A stretch of DNA of 64,000 nt, taken from positions 186,001 through 250,000 of the forward strand of contig JAJEEG010000006.1 of assembly GCA_022821085.1 (NCBI GenBank), in the 5' to 3' direction. This DNA is from Candidatus Latescibacterota bacterium. GTDB taxonomy: Bacteria; JAAXHH01. The notes beneath the pieces are model-generated. The model ran no database searches. It saw only the letters and a list, made by a program, of their open reading frames with translations, and was not told the DNA's origin. The translations under genes and the position numbers were made by a program. Positions 1-9,250 of this stretch are shown here, one piece after another; position 1 is the stretch's first letter; each line of letters starts with the position of its first letter.

Positions 1-206
1 AAGGCGATTTTGTCAAGCCGTCTTTGGCCCGAACGGTCACATCCGACAGGAAAAATCGAATACTATTCATATGTCATGTCCTTGTCTGCTGTTCGTAACA
101 GAATCGTCAAATAAACCTTTTATAATAGCACCGTGTTCGATTCAAACTTGCTTTCCAGACACCTGCAGACGGACTGATTCGACGTACACAAGGGGAGATG
201 CCGCAC
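1..206. other. Upstream region at window edge
   Basis: No gene is seen in this leader. TGTCAA at 11-16 reads TTGACA on the minus strand, so it could be the -35 box of a divergent gene outside the window; its -10 would lie beyond base 1. The right half holds the Pho-box-like elements listed separately. The open frame at 71-259 overlaps the receptor start, has no ribosome binding site and is not called. Confidence 0.4.
72..126 (+). promoter_or_regulatory. Putative Pho-box series with -10 TATAAT
   Basis: TGTCAT at 72-77 and TGTCTG at 83-88 are 11 bp apart, the spacing of PhoB direct repeats. Weaker repeats in the same phase are CGTAAC (94) and CGTCAA (105). TATAAT at 121-126 starts 10 bp after the last repeat, and no TTGACA box sits at the usual distance. 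That layout fits an activator-dependent promoter, and the downstream pst genes make phosphate control sensible. Only the first repeat is a full match, so this remains a hypothesis. Confidence 0.4.
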
Positions 207-3155
207 ATGACGAAGTCCTACCGGTTCCGGAACAGCCATACCGCGATAAGCGACAGTAGCCGGCTGGCCGCATCGATACTGGCAGCGGTATTCGTGGCCG
301 CGCTCGCGCTCATGGCTGGCACGGCGACGGAGGTCCGCGGACAGGCGTCCATGGGCCGCATATCGGGCACGGTCGTAGACGCGGAGACGGGCGATCCGCT
401 CATCGGCGCCACGGTGGTGGTGGTGGGACTGGAGCTTGGCGCGATGGCCGATCTCGAAGGCGCCTACCTGATCCGGAACGTCCCCGCGGGAATGCACACC
501 GTCCAGGTATCCATGATCGGGTACGCGCGGAAGCGGGTCACCGAGATCCGGGTCGACCCGGGCCAGGTCAGCAGAATAAACATAACCGTTGATCAGGAAC
601 TCATCGTAGCGGACGTGGTGGAGGTGACGGCCCGATCCCTGGAAAACACGGAAGCGGCGCTGCTCAAGCGCCGCCAGAACGCCCTTTCCATCAGCGACGC
701 CATCAGCGCCGAGGATATCTCCCGGGGCGCCCAGGGCGACGTGGCCGCGGCCATGACCCGCGTCACCGGCGCATCGGTGGTGGACGGCAAGTACGTCTAC
801 ATTCGCGGACTGGGCGAACGCTACAGTACCGCGCAACTCAACGGCACCTCCCTGCCGAACGCCGATCCCAACAGCAAGTCGGTCCAGATGGATATCTTCG
901 CGGCGAACCTCCTGGACAACATCACCACGGAAAAGACCTTCACGCCGGACAAGCCGGGCAACTTCACCGGCGGCAGCGTCAACGTGAAGACCAAATCCCT
1001 GCCCGAGTCTTTCACCATGTCCTTCTCCACGTCCACGAAGTACAACACCCAGTCTTCCTTCAAGGACATGCTGAGTTACGACGGCGGTGAGTACGATTTC
1101 CTGGGCTTCGACGACGGCACCCGGGATATACCCCTGCCCCTGCGGAATCCCGACGTGGAGATTCCCAGCATCACCAGCGCGCTCCGTGACCCGAAGGCCG
1201 CGCAACTCCTGGATCTGTATTCCAAATCGTTTGCCGATAAATCGATGACGCCGTCCACCATAGAAGGCGGACTCGGCCAGAGCTACGCGTTTTCAATAGG
1301 CAACCAGACGGAGATCGCGGAACGTCCGTTCGGGATGCTGGGCAGCGTGAGCTACAACCGGAACATCTCGGCGTATGACAACGGCGCGACCGGGATCTGG
1401 AAGCGCGTGTCCCGGGAGTCCGAAGGGTTGAACAGGGAGCGGTTCGCGACGGACATGAGCGGGTCCGAAGAAGTGCTCTGGGGCGGCCTCGTAAACGCTA
1501 CCTACCAACCGAGCATCACCCACGAGATCGGCGTCAACGTGCTTTACAACCGAAGCGGCGAAAAACTGTCCCGGTTCCAGACCGGCGCCTGGCCTTCCTC
1601 CCTGCCCGGCGAGAACGTGCGGTACGAGACGCGCGTGCTGTCATTCATCGAGCGTGAGATGCGGTCTTTGCAGTTCCGCGGCAAGCACGTAATGCCGTCC
1701 GTATCCAACATGGAAATCGAATGGACCGGCGCCTTCATCAGGTCGAACCAGGACGAGCCGGACCTTCGTTACTTCACCAACGAATTCCAGACGGTCGACG
1801 CGGCTGGCGAAGGGGCCCCGGATATCGACAGCTACACGATCGCCCTGTCCAACTACGCGGCGCCGACCCGTTACTTCAGGAACCTGGAAGAATCCAACCG
1901 GGACTTCAAGCTGGACCTGACGCTGCCCTTTACGCCATGGTCCGGACTCACGGCCCGTCTGAAGTTCGGTGGGGCCTACCTGGGCAAGGACCACACCTTC
2001 CGGGAGCGGCGTTTTTCCTTCAGGCAGGACGCCCTGCAGTACCGAAACGACCCGGTGGTCTTCTTCTCCACGGCGCGCACCGGGATCCTGCCCGATGCAT
2101 ACCAGGATACGCCCGGTTTTACCCGGTTCGGAAATTTCGTATCCGAGGACTCGGACCTGAAGAACAACTACGACGGCGATCAGGAAATCCGGGCCGGTTA
2201 CCTGATGCTGGACCTGCCGCTCACCAGGCGGTTCAAGGTCACGGGCGGCGCCCGGTACGAGTCCACCCTGCTGGACGTGGCCAGCCATGAGACTTCGCTT
2301 ACGCCCGGCAGACTGGATGAGAAGGACTGGCTGCCCTCGATCAACACGGTGTACCAGGTCGTGGACAACATGAACGTCCGGGGCGCCTACAGCCGGACCC
2401 TGGCGCGGCCCTCCTTTCGCGAACTGGCCCCATTCGCCTCTTTCCTCTTTGTCGGCGATTACATCTTCGTGGGGAACAGCGAGCTGAAGCGGACGCTGAT
2501 CGACAACTACGATTTCCGCTGGGAATGGTTCAACCGTCCCGGCGAGATCTATGCCCTCAGCTATTTCTACAAGAAATTCGAGAACCCGATCGAGCGCGTA
2601 ATCGTGACGACGAACGGCGAAATCCAGTTTCAGAATGTCGACAGGGCGCTCGTCTCCGGGTTGGAACTGGAATTCCGGAAGCAGCTCGACCAGCTTCATC
2701 CCTCTCTGGGCAACTTCCAGGTCGGCGGCAACCTGTCCCTGGTCAGGTCCCAGGTGGATATCGCGCCGTCGGAACTCGCCATCATCCGGGCGCTCGATCC
2801 CGGTGCGGCGGAGACCCGAAAGCTGCAGGGCCAGTCCCCCTACGTAGTCAATATCGACGCCATGTACGACAACACGGACACCGGTACCCTGGTGAGCTTC
2901 CACTACAACGTATTCGGCGAACGGCTTTCCGAGGTGAGTACGGGCGGGACGCCCAACGCCTTCGAGCAGCCCGCGGGCATGCTCGACATCACGGGATCGC
3001 AGCGGCTGTGGGACCGGGTAACGCTTAAGTTCTCCGCCAAGAACCTGCTGGATCCGGACATCAAGAAGGTGCATACGTTCAACAGCGAACAGTTTATCCG
3101 CAGCCTGTACAAGCGGGGCCGGACGTTCTCCTTAGGTCTCTCGTACGGGATATAG
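207..3155 (+). CDS. TonB-dependent outer-membrane receptor with CarboxypepD_reg-like domain
   Basis: A 982-residue outer-membrane receptor. Residues 1 to about 46 are a signal peptide (hydrophobic run, then VRGQA). Residues 50-130 form a carboxypeptidase-regulatory-like beta-sandwich, followed by a plug with the conserved RGLGERYS near residue 197 and TFTPDKPGNFTGGS. The rest is a TonB-type barrel. ATG 207 is preferred over ATG 198 because AGGGGAG at 191-197 touches 198 but lies 9 bases before 207. The gene stands 89 bases before a secreted T9SS-sorted protein and ahead of pstCAB-phoU, so uptake of a phosphate-containing compound is a reasonable inference. Nothing in the sequence fixes the substrate. 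Confidence 0.9.
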   Translation: MTKSYRFRNSHTAISDSSRLAASILAAVFVAALALMAGTATEVRGQASMGRISGTVVDAETGDPLIGATVVVVGLELGAMADLEGAYLIRNVPAGMHTVQVSMIGYARKRVTEIRVDPGQVSRINITVDQELIVADVVEVTARSLENTEAALLKRRQNALSISDAISAEDISRGAQGDVAAAMTRVTGASVVDGKYVYIRGLGERYSTAQLNGTSLPNADPNSKSVQMDIFAANLLDNITTEKTFTPDKPGNFTGGSVNVKTKSLPESFTMSFSTSTKYNTQSSFKDMLSYDGGEYDFLGFDDGTRDIPLPLRNPDVEIPSITSALRDPKAAQLLDLYSKSFADKSMTPSTIEGGLGQSYAFSIGNQTEIAERPFGMLGSVSYNRNISAYDNGATGIWKRVSRESEGLNRERFATDMSGSEEVLWGGLVNATYQPSITHEIGVNVLYNRSGEKLSRFQTGAWPSSLPGENVRYETRVLSFIEREMRSLQFRGKHVMPSVSNMEIEWTGAFIRSNQDEPDLRYFTNEFQTVDAAGEGAPDIDSYTIALSNYAAPTRYFRNLEESNRDFKLDLTLPFTPWSGLTARLKFGGAYLGKDHTFRERRFSFRQDALQYRNDPVVFFSTARTGILPDAYQDTPGFTRFGNFVSEDSDLKNNYDGDQEIRAGYLMLDLPLTRRFKVTGGARYESTLLDVASHETSLTPGRLDEKDWLPSINTVYQVVDNMNVRGAYSRTLARPSFRELAPFASFLFVGDYIFVGNSELKRTLIDNYDFRWEWFNRPGEIYALSYFYKKFENPIERVIVTTNGEIQFQNVDRALVSGLELEFRKQLDQLHPSLGNFQVGGNLSLVRSQVDIAPSELAIIRALDPGAAETRKLQGQSPYVVNIDAMYDNTDTGTLVSFHYNVFGERLSEVSTGGTPNAFEQPAGMLDITGSQRLWDRVTLKFSAKNLLDPDIKKVHTFNSEQFIRSLYKRGRTFSLGLSYGI

Positions 3156-3244
3156 CCACGGCCATCAGGCCATCCGGTCGACCTGCGAGGATGTTTTATG
3201 CATTCGTCATCACCATATCACCGCAAGACCTATAAGGAGAAGGC

Positions 3245-4972
3245 ATGTTTCGGTGGATATCCATCGCCTTAGTCGCTGTTCCGATCATTGTTCCAGTCCT
3301 CGCAAAAGCACAATCCCCCACCGATCCCGTAGTAACCGTCACAGACGCAGATATCGTTGGTAATACACGCTTTACCTCGGACAACACCTACCTGCTGTCC
3401 GGCCTGGTCTTCGTCGAAGACGGCGAGACGCTGACCATCGAGGCCGGCACGGTGATCAAGGCCCGTCCCACGACCACCGAGGGCGAGGATACGGCCTTGA
3501 TCGTAGCCCGCGGCGGCAGGATCTTCGCCGACGGCACGGCCAGGAATCCGATTATCTTCACGGCCGAAGCGGACGACGTCGATGATCCGGACGACATTCT
3601 GCTGTCATCCCCCACCGCTTCCCGCGGTCTGTGGGGCGGCGTCATTATCTTGGGCCGGGCGTCCATCAACACCGCCACCGGTGAAAACAACATAGAAGGC
3701 ATCGACGCGACGACCGAGCCCCGGGGTATCTACGGCGGTGGGTCCAATCCCGACGACGACGACAATTCGGGTGTGCTCCGCTATGTGTCGATCCGTCACG
3801 GCGGCGCGGTCGTTGGCGCGGACAACGAGATCAACGGGCTGACCATGGCCGCCGTGGGCCGCGGCACGACCATCGAGTACGTGGAGGTGTTCTACAACCA
3901 GGACGACGGCTTCGAATGGTTCGGTGGCACGGTGAATACGCGCTACCTGATTTCCGCTTTCGCGGGAGATGACGCCTTCGACTACGACGAGGGCTTCCGG
4001 GGCGAGCACCAGTTCTGGTTCTCGATCCAGGACCCGTCCCTGGGCGACCATGCCGGCGAGCACGACGGCGGCACGGACCCCGAGGACGGCAGGCCCTACG
4101 CCCGTCCCACGATCATGAACGCCACCTACATCGGCCGCGGGGCTTCGTCGATGGGCGGCAAGGACAACAACGCCGTCATCTTCCGCGACAACGCGGGCGG
4201 GATGTATTTCAATAGCATCTTCACCGAGTTCCAGGGCCACGCACTGTCGATCGAGGACCTGGACCCGACCCGCGGCGCGCAGGACAGCAGGACGCGCCTG
4301 GACGCGGGCGACCTGGCTTTCCAGTATAACATCCTGGGCGCCTTCGGCGCGGGAATCACGGCCGATGAGCTGGGCGGCGACGCCCAGACGGCCGCCCTGC
4401 TTGCCGATGCATCGAACATGAACCGGATCACGGACCCGTTGCTCCAGGGCATCAGCTGGAACAGGAACCTGGGGCTTGATCCGCGTCCCGGCAACACCAG
4501 TCCCGCCTGGGATGCGACCAGGCTCATGGAAGAACCGCGGAGCAGCGGGTTCTTCACGGACGTCGATTACGCGGGCGCTTTCGGAACGGAAAACTGGGCG
4601 GACCAATGGTCGGCGCTTGCAGCATTGGGTTATTTCAGTACCGCACCGGCACCCATACCCCCGGAACCGGTTGAACCCGGCGTAGATGCACCCGACGGCT
4701 TCAGCCTGGCGCAGAACAGTCCGAACCCCTTCGGCATGGCCACGAACATCGATTACACCGTATCGTCGACGAGCCACATATTGATCGAGGTGTACAATCT
4801 CCTCGGACAGCGGGTGGCGACGGTGGTGAACGATATCAGGCTTCCGGGTCACTACACCGAGCACTGGGAAGCGCGGCATCTCTCGAGCGGCGTGTATTTC
4901 TATCGCTTCGAGGCTACCGCGGATGGACGGACCGCCCACGTCTTCAACCGGAAGATGACCCTGCTGAAGTGA
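3245..4972 (+). CDS. Secreted protein with T9SS type A C-terminal sorting domain
   Basis: 575 residues with an N-terminal signal peptide ending near KAQS. The central region has repetitive beta-rich segments (VFVEDGETLTIEAGTVIKA, then WGGVIILG) resembling right-handed beta-helix surface proteins. The last ~90 residues form a Por-secretion sorting domain: FSLAQNSPNPFG, IEVYNLLGQRV, LSSGVYFYRFEA and a terminal basic KMTLLK. Export through a type IX system to the surface or medium is expected for this domain. AAGGAG at 3235-3240 sets the start. It sits between a TonB receptor and pstC and may be a surface partner of the receptor. The function of the body is unknown. Confidence 0.8.
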   Translation: MFRWISIALVAVPIIVPVLAKAQSPTDPVVTVTDADIVGNTRFTSDNTYLLSGLVFVEDGETLTIEAGTVIKARPTTTEGEDTALIVARGGRIFADGTARNPIIFTAEADDVDDPDDILLSSPTASRGLWGGVIILGRASINTATGENNIEGIDATTEPRGIYGGGSNPDDDDNSGVLRYVSIRHGGAVVGADNEINGLTMAAVGRGTTIEYVEVFYNQDDGFEWFGGTVNTRYLISAFAGDDAFDYDEGFRGEHQFWFSIQDPSLGDHAGEHDGGTDPEDGRPYARPTIMNATYIGRGASSMGGKDNNAVIFRDNAGGMYFNSIFTEFQGHALSIEDLDPTRGAQDSRTRLDAGDLAFQYNILGAFGAGITADELGGDAQTAALLADASNMNRITDPLLQGISWNRNLGLDPRPGNTSPAWDATRLMEEPRSSGFFTDVDYAGAFGTENWADQWSALAALGYFSTAPAPIPPEPVEPGVDAPDGFSLAQNSPNPFGMATNIDYTVSSTSHILIEVYNLLGQRVATVVNDIRLPGHYTEHWEARHLSSGVYFYRFEATADGRTAHVFNRKMTLLK

Positions 4973-5002
4973 TCAGATTATAACCCGATCCAGGACCCCC
5001 GG

Positions 5003-6133
5003 ATGACCGATCGCACCCGCCATCGCCGGATGGACCGGCGCCGCCTGCTGGACTTGCTGGTTGGTCGCCTGGCCGCGCTTGGCGGCGTGGTGCTGATACT
5101 GACCATCCTGTCGGTCTTTGCCGTGATCCTGTGGGTGGTTTACCCCTTGTTGCTGTCGCCCGCGGAATACCGCTGGGGAGTTTCCGGTCCCGATGGGATC
5201 GATGCCGGGTACCGCATCCTGCCGCTGATCTTCGGGACCCTGAAAGGCGCGGTGTATGCCCTGCTTTTCGCGGTGCCCGTATCGGTGCTCGCCGCGCTCT
5301 ACGCGTCGCAGTTCCTGCCGCGGGCAATGAAGGAAAGACTGAAACCGGCGGTGGAAATCATGGCCGCGGTGCCGAGTGTCGTCCTCGGGTTTATCGGCGG
5401 AGTCTGGCTCGCGCCGTACCTGGCGTCCCATGTCTTCGCCCTCTTCCTGGCGCCGGTGTTCATTTCAGGCGTTGTGACGGCCGTTTTTCTGATCAGGCAC
5501 CATGCCCCGGTCTCTTTCCGGGCGTTCAATCCTCCGGGCCGGGAAATCTGGCTGCTGATGGTTGCCGTCCTGGCCGGGGGATGGCTGGCCCTGGAATGCG
5601 GGACGTGGCTGGAGACCGCCTGGCTGCGGGCCGGTTATGAAACCTGGTTCGAGGAGTCCCTGGGACTGACCTACGCGCAGCGGAATGCGATCGTCGTTGG
5701 CATGGTCATGGGCCTGGCCGTGACCCCGGTCATATTCACCATTTCGGAGGATGCACTTTCCGCCGTGCCCCGCTCATTCCTGGAAGGATCCATGTCACTG
5801 GGGGCGACGCGCTGGCAGACCGCATTACGCATCGTCCTCCCCGCCGCGGGAACCGGCATACTGGCCGCCGTCCTGCTGGGATTCAGCAGGGCGATCGGGG
5901 AGACCATGATCGTGCTGTTTATCTCGGGCAATGTCCCGGTGATGGACTGGTCCGCCTTCTCCGGGTTCAGGGCCCTGTCCGCCAGCGTGGCCCTCGACCT
6001 GCCGAACGCCGCGCGGGACGATACGCTCTACCGGGTCCTGTTCTTTGCCGCCTTTCTCCTGCTCGTTTCGACTTTTGCGATCAACATCGTGGCCGAACTG
6101 GTTCGACGACGGCTGAGACGGCGGTATGCTTGA
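5003..6133 (+). CDS. pstC: Phosphate ABC transporter permease PstC
   Basis: 376-residue inner-membrane permease, somewhat longer than the usual ~310. Membrane segments begin at VVLILTILSVFAVILWVVYP. The binding-protein-dependent permease loop includes LGATRWQTALRIVLPAAGTG, followed by GFSRAIGETMIVLFISGN, typical of PstC. It would form the phosphate channel with PstA, driven by PstB. The gene starts 30 bases after the T9SS-protein stop and the next gene follows at once, so pstC-pstA-pstB-phoU read as one operon. No pstS lies between the TonB receptor and pstC. Confidence 0.9.
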   Translation: MTDRTRHRRMDRRRLLDLLVGRLAALGGVVLILTILSVFAVILWVVYPLLLSPAEYRWGVSGPDGIDAGYRILPLIFGTLKGAVYALLFAVPVSVLAALYASQFLPRAMKERLKPAVEIMAAVPSVVLGFIGGVWLAPYLASHVFALFLAPVFISGVVTAVFLIRHHAPVSFRAFNPPGREIWLLMVAVLAGGWLALECGTWLETAWLRAGYETWFEESLGLTYAQRNAIVVGMVMGLAVTPVIFTISEDALSAVPRSFLEGSMSLGATRWQTALRIVLPAAGTGILAAVLLGFSRAIGETMIVLFISGNVPVMDWSAFSGFRALSASVALDLPNAARDDTLYRVLFFAAFLLLVSTFAINIVAELVRRRLRRRYA

Positions 6134-6168
6134 GCGCCGGATGCAACGTCCGCACACGAGGTAATGCG

Positions 6169-7596
6169 ATGGGTTCGAAGTGGTCAAAGGATGACGCCCT
6201 GATCTGGCTGTCCGGCGGCGCCCTGGTTCTTGGTTTCCTGATGGTGGCGGGACTGATCCTGGTGATCGTCGTGCATGGCCTGGGCCGGTTCTGGCCCCAG
6301 GAGCTGACCCGGTACGTCATGCACGACGGCAGGGTTGTCCTGGGCCACGAGACGTCCCGCGCGAGCGTCCGTACCACCGGCTCCACAGGTGAGCGTTCCA
6401 GGGCGTATCGATTGAGGGTCCGAACCGGCGACCGCAGGTTGTATCCGCAGGAATACATCTGGCTGGAGGAAAGCGGAGTCGCAGGACGGGACGCCCCCCG
6501 CGAGGCCGTGGTCGTGGAGCAGGTTCGGGGCGGGGACCTCTTTGGTTACCTGGATTCGTTTGAGGATGACGGTGTGGTCGTCGCCCGGGGTTACGATGCC
6601 GTCTGGGCGCATTACCGGGAACGGTATCCGGAACTGGAACGCCTGCGCCGTCAGCAAGCGCTTTCCATCGTCCTGACTTCGACGGATGGCCGGCGGCACG
6701 CCGTTTCCCTGGCGAGTGTCCAGCGGATCTACGCACCCAACACGATGACCGCGTGGACCAGCGTCCGTCACTACGTGGGAAGCGCCTGGTCCTACCTGTG
6801 GGCGCCCCCGAGGGATGAAAACCGGCTTGGCGGGGTCTACCCGGCGATTTTCGGCACGGCGGCGATGGTCATCCTCATGTCGGTCGTCGTCATGCCCTTC
6901 GGCGTGCTTGCGGCCTTCTACCTGAGAGAATACGGAAGACCGGGCCCGTTCCTGAACGCGGTGCGTATCGCCGTGAATAGCCTCGCCGGGGTTCCTTCCA
7001 TCGTATTCGGGGTTTTCGGACTCGGTTTCTTCGTGTATTTTCTGGGAGGCACCCTGGACCGCCTGTTCTTCCCGGCGGATCTCCCGGAACCGACTTTCGG
7101 CCGGGGCGGCATCCTGTGGTGCTCGCTGACCCTGGCCCTGCTCACCCTGCCCGTGGTCATCGTGGCCGTGGAGGAAGGGCTGGCCGGTGTGCCCCGGGAA
7201 CTCCGTGAAGCGTCTCACGCCCTGGGCGCGACGCGGTTCGAGACGCTGTGGCGTGTCGTCGTGCCCGTGGTGCTGCCGTCCATACTCACGGGCCTGATCC
7301 TGTCCGTGGCGCGGGCGGCCGGTACCGTGGCGCCGCTGATGATCACGGGGGTCGTCGCCTTTTCCGCCGAGTTGCCCGTGGACGGCGCGTGGCCCTTCGT
7401 GCACCTGGAACGGGAATTCATGCACCTGGGGTTTCACATCTTCGACACGGGATTCAGGCCGGACGGAGGGGAGGCGTTTCTACCGATGTCGTACACGTCC
7501 ACCCTGTTGCTGCTGGCCATCGTGGTTTCATTGAACGCGGCGGCCATAGGGCTCAGAAGCCGGCTGCGGAGACGCTATTCTGTGGCCGCGGCATAA
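6169..7596 (+). CDS. pstA: Phosphate ABC transporter permease PstA with large periplasmic insert
   Basis: 475 residues, against about 280-300 for a short PstA. After the first membrane helix (residues ~15-40) comes a soluble segment of about 150 residues ([10 protein letters not shown] to SVQRIYAPN). This resembles the N-terminal extension of long proteobacterial PstA proteins (DUF3333 type). The permease core follows, with [20 protein letters not shown] and [16 protein letters not shown]. An upstream TTG at 6130 overlaps the pstC end, but ATG 6169 has GAGGT at 6158-6162 and begins a sensible MGSKWSKDD terminus. The insert would face the periplasm, possibly taking part in substrate capture where pstS is absent (inference). 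Confidence 0.88.
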   Translation: MGSKWSKDDALIWLSGGALVLGFLMVAGLILVIVVHGLGRFWPQELTRYVMHDGRVVLGHETSRASVRTTGSTGERSRAYRLRVRTGDRRLYPQEYIWLEESGVAGRDAPREAVVVEQVRGGDLFGYLDSFEDDGVVVARGYDAVWAHYRERYPELERLRRQQALSIVLTSTDGRRHAVSLASVQRIYAPNTMTAWTSVRHYVGSAWSYLWAPPRDENRLGGVYPAIFGTAAMVILMSVVVMPFGVLAAFYLREYGRPGPFLNAVRIAVNSLAGVPSIVFGVFGLGFFVYFLGGTLDRLFFPADLPEPTFGRGGILWCSLTLALLTLPVVIVAVEEGLAGVPRELREASHALGATRFETLWRVVVPVVLPSILTGLILSVARAAGTVAPLMITGVVAFSAELPVDGAWPFVHLEREFMHLGFHIFDTGFRPDGGEAFLPMSYTSTLLLLAIVVSLNAAAIGLRSRLRRRYSVAAA

Positions 7597-7683
7597 GTTT
7601 ACCGCGGCCCGTGCGGGTAGCACGCACGCGAGGCAGCGCAAGCTGCGCACGCAAGCAGTTCACAAGCAGCGCGCACAGCGCGC
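7584..7683 (+). promoter_or_regulatory. Three stem-loops between pstA and pstB
   Basis: The first hairpin pairs GGCCGCGG (7584-7591) with CCGCGGCC (7602-7609) and straddles the pstA stop codon. The second is GCAGC-GCAA-GCTGC (7633-7646), with a GNRA tetraloop. The third pairs GCGCGC (7669-7674) with GCGCGC (7678-7683) around ACA and ends 2 bases before the pstB ribosome binding site AAGAGG (7686-7691). No T-run follows, so these are more likely mRNA-stability or translation elements than terminators. Confidence 0.55.
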
Positions 7684-7700
7684 ATAAGAGGTTCTGGCAA

Positions 7701-8498
7701 ATGACGACGGAAAACACGCCGGTCACGCCGAAGATCCTGCGTGAGGAAACGATCATCGATGTCGAGCGCGTGTCCTTCTGGTACGGGGGCCGGGCCGCGC
7801 TGAAGGACGTGACCATGGCGATCGACCGCCAGGTCATCACGGCCTTCATCGGTCCGTCAGGCTGTGGAAAGACGACCCTGCTCAGACTGATCAACCGCAT
7901 GAACGATCTCGTTCCCCAGGTCCGGATGACGGGCACAATCCGGATGAACGGGGTGGACATCTACGGACCGGACACCGACGTCACGCGGCTGCGCCGGCGC
8001 GTGGGCATGGTCTTCCAGCAACCGAATCCCTTCCCCAAGTCGATCTACGAGAACGTGGCCTATGGCCCCCGGATCCATGGCGTGAAGTCCGGCGTTTTTC
8101 TCGACGAGATCGTGGAACGGTGCCTGCGCCGGGCCTTCCTGTGGGAGGAAGTCCAGGAACAGCTCGAGGAGAGCGCCCTCGGGCTCTCGCTCGGACAGCA
8201 GCAGCGCCTCTGCATCGCGCGGGCGATCGCGGTCGAACCGGAAGTCCTGCTCATGGACGAGCCGTGCTCGTCGCTGGACCCCGTCGCCACGTCCAGGATC
8301 GAGGAATTAATGCTTGATCTGAAGGACGATTACACCATTGTTATCGTGACGCACAACATGCAGCAGGCGGCGCGTGTGTCCGAATACACCGGGTTCATGC
8401 TCAAGGGCGAGCTGGTGGAAATGGGCGTGACTGACGCGATGTTCACCACGCCCCGCGACCGGCGCACGGAGGACTACATCACGGGCCGTGCGGGATAG
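7701..8498 (+). CDS. pstB: Phosphate ABC transporter ATP-binding protein PstB
   Basis: 265-residue cytoplasmic ATPase. Walker A is GPSGCGKTT (residues ~53-61), the Q-loop follows in [20 protein letters not shown], the ABC signature is [10 protein letters not shown], Walker B is VLLMDEP and the switch histidine is in [17 protein letters not shown] and the C-terminal [15 protein letters not shown] are PstB hallmarks. The frame is open upstream to 7248, but ATG 7701 has AAGAGG nine bases before it and gives the normal family length. Confidence 0.95.
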   Translation: MTTENTPVTPKILREETIIDVERVSFWYGGRAALKDVTMAIDRQVITAFIGPSGCGKTTLLRLINRMNDLVPQVRMTGTIRMNGVDIYGPDTDVTRLRRRVGMVFQQPNPFPKSIYENVAYGPRIHGVKSGVFLDEIVERCLRRAFLWEEVQEQLEESALGLSLGQQQRLCIARAIAVEPEVLLMDEPCSSLDPVATSRIEELMLDLKDDYTIVIVTHNMQQAARVSEYTGFMLKGELVEMGVTDAMFTTPRDRRTEDYITGRAG

Positions 8499-8545
8499 CG
8501 TTGCGGCCGGCTGGCGCCGCGGCCTGAATCCCTTGGACAGCGACC

Positions 8546-9250
8546 ATGGAAACCCATCTTCAACAACAACTTGAAGGCCTGCGGTCCGCCCTGCTGAGCA
8601 TGGCGGCGCTGGTCGAGGAACAGATTGCCCGGGCAATCACGGCGCACGTGGAACGCGACGTCGAGATGTGCGAGCAGGTCATTGCCGGCGATGGGCCCAT
8701 CGACGCCATGGAACTGGAGATCGACGAGCAGTGCATCCGGCTGCTGGCGCTCCAGCACCCCATCGCACGGGACCTGCGCTTCGTCGCGGCCAGCATGAAG
8801 ATCACGATCGACCTGGAACGGCTGGGCGACATCGCCGTCAACATCGCCAAGAAAACGAAACAGCTCGCCGGGTTGCCCATCCTGAAACCGCTCGTCGACC
8901 TGCCGCGCATGGCGGACCTTTCCCAGTCCATGGTCAAGGACAGCCTTAACGCATTCGTGCGCGGTGACGAGCAGCTGGCCATGGACGTCTGCGACAGGGA
9001 CGAGGAGGTCAATCAGCTGCAGGACCAGATCTTCGAGGAACTGCTGGCCTGCATGAAGGAGGATTCAGGGTCGGTCCCCCAGGCGATGCAACTGATCTTC
9101 ATTTCCCGCCACATCGAGCGCCTGGCCGATCACGCCACGAACATCGCCGAAGGCGTGGTGTATTTCTCGGAAGGCCGCGTGATCAAGCATCATGCGGTTG
9201 ACGATCCGAATCAGACACCCATTCGTCAAGAATCCGGTGGGCCTGCGTGA
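8546..9250 (+). CDS. phoU: Phosphate uptake regulator PhoU
   Basis: 234 residues made of two PhoU helical repeats. The first carries the DRFxxAS-like metal-site region LRFVAASMKITIDLERLGD; the second has MQLIFISRHIERLADHATNIAEGV. PhoU normally links Pst transport to the PhoR sensor kinase; no phoR/phoB pair lies in this window. It is the last gene of the pst operon. The final 68 bases overlap, tail to tail, the end of the dus gene on the other strand. Confidence 0.93.
   Translation: METHLQQQLEGLRSALLSMAALVEEQIARAITAHVERDVEMCEQVIAGDGPIDAMELEIDEQCIRLLALQHPIARDLRFVAASMKITIDLERLGDIAVNIAKKTKQLAGLPILKPLVDLPRMADLSQSMVKDSLNAFVRGDEQLAMDVCDRDEEVNQLQDQIFEELLACMKEDSGSVPQAMQLIFISRHIERLADHATNIAEGVVYFSEGRVIKHHAVDDPNQTPIRQESGGPA

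Noticed and set aside
71-259. 62-codon plus-strand open frame
   Set aside because: It overlaps the TonB receptor start and has no ribosome binding site.
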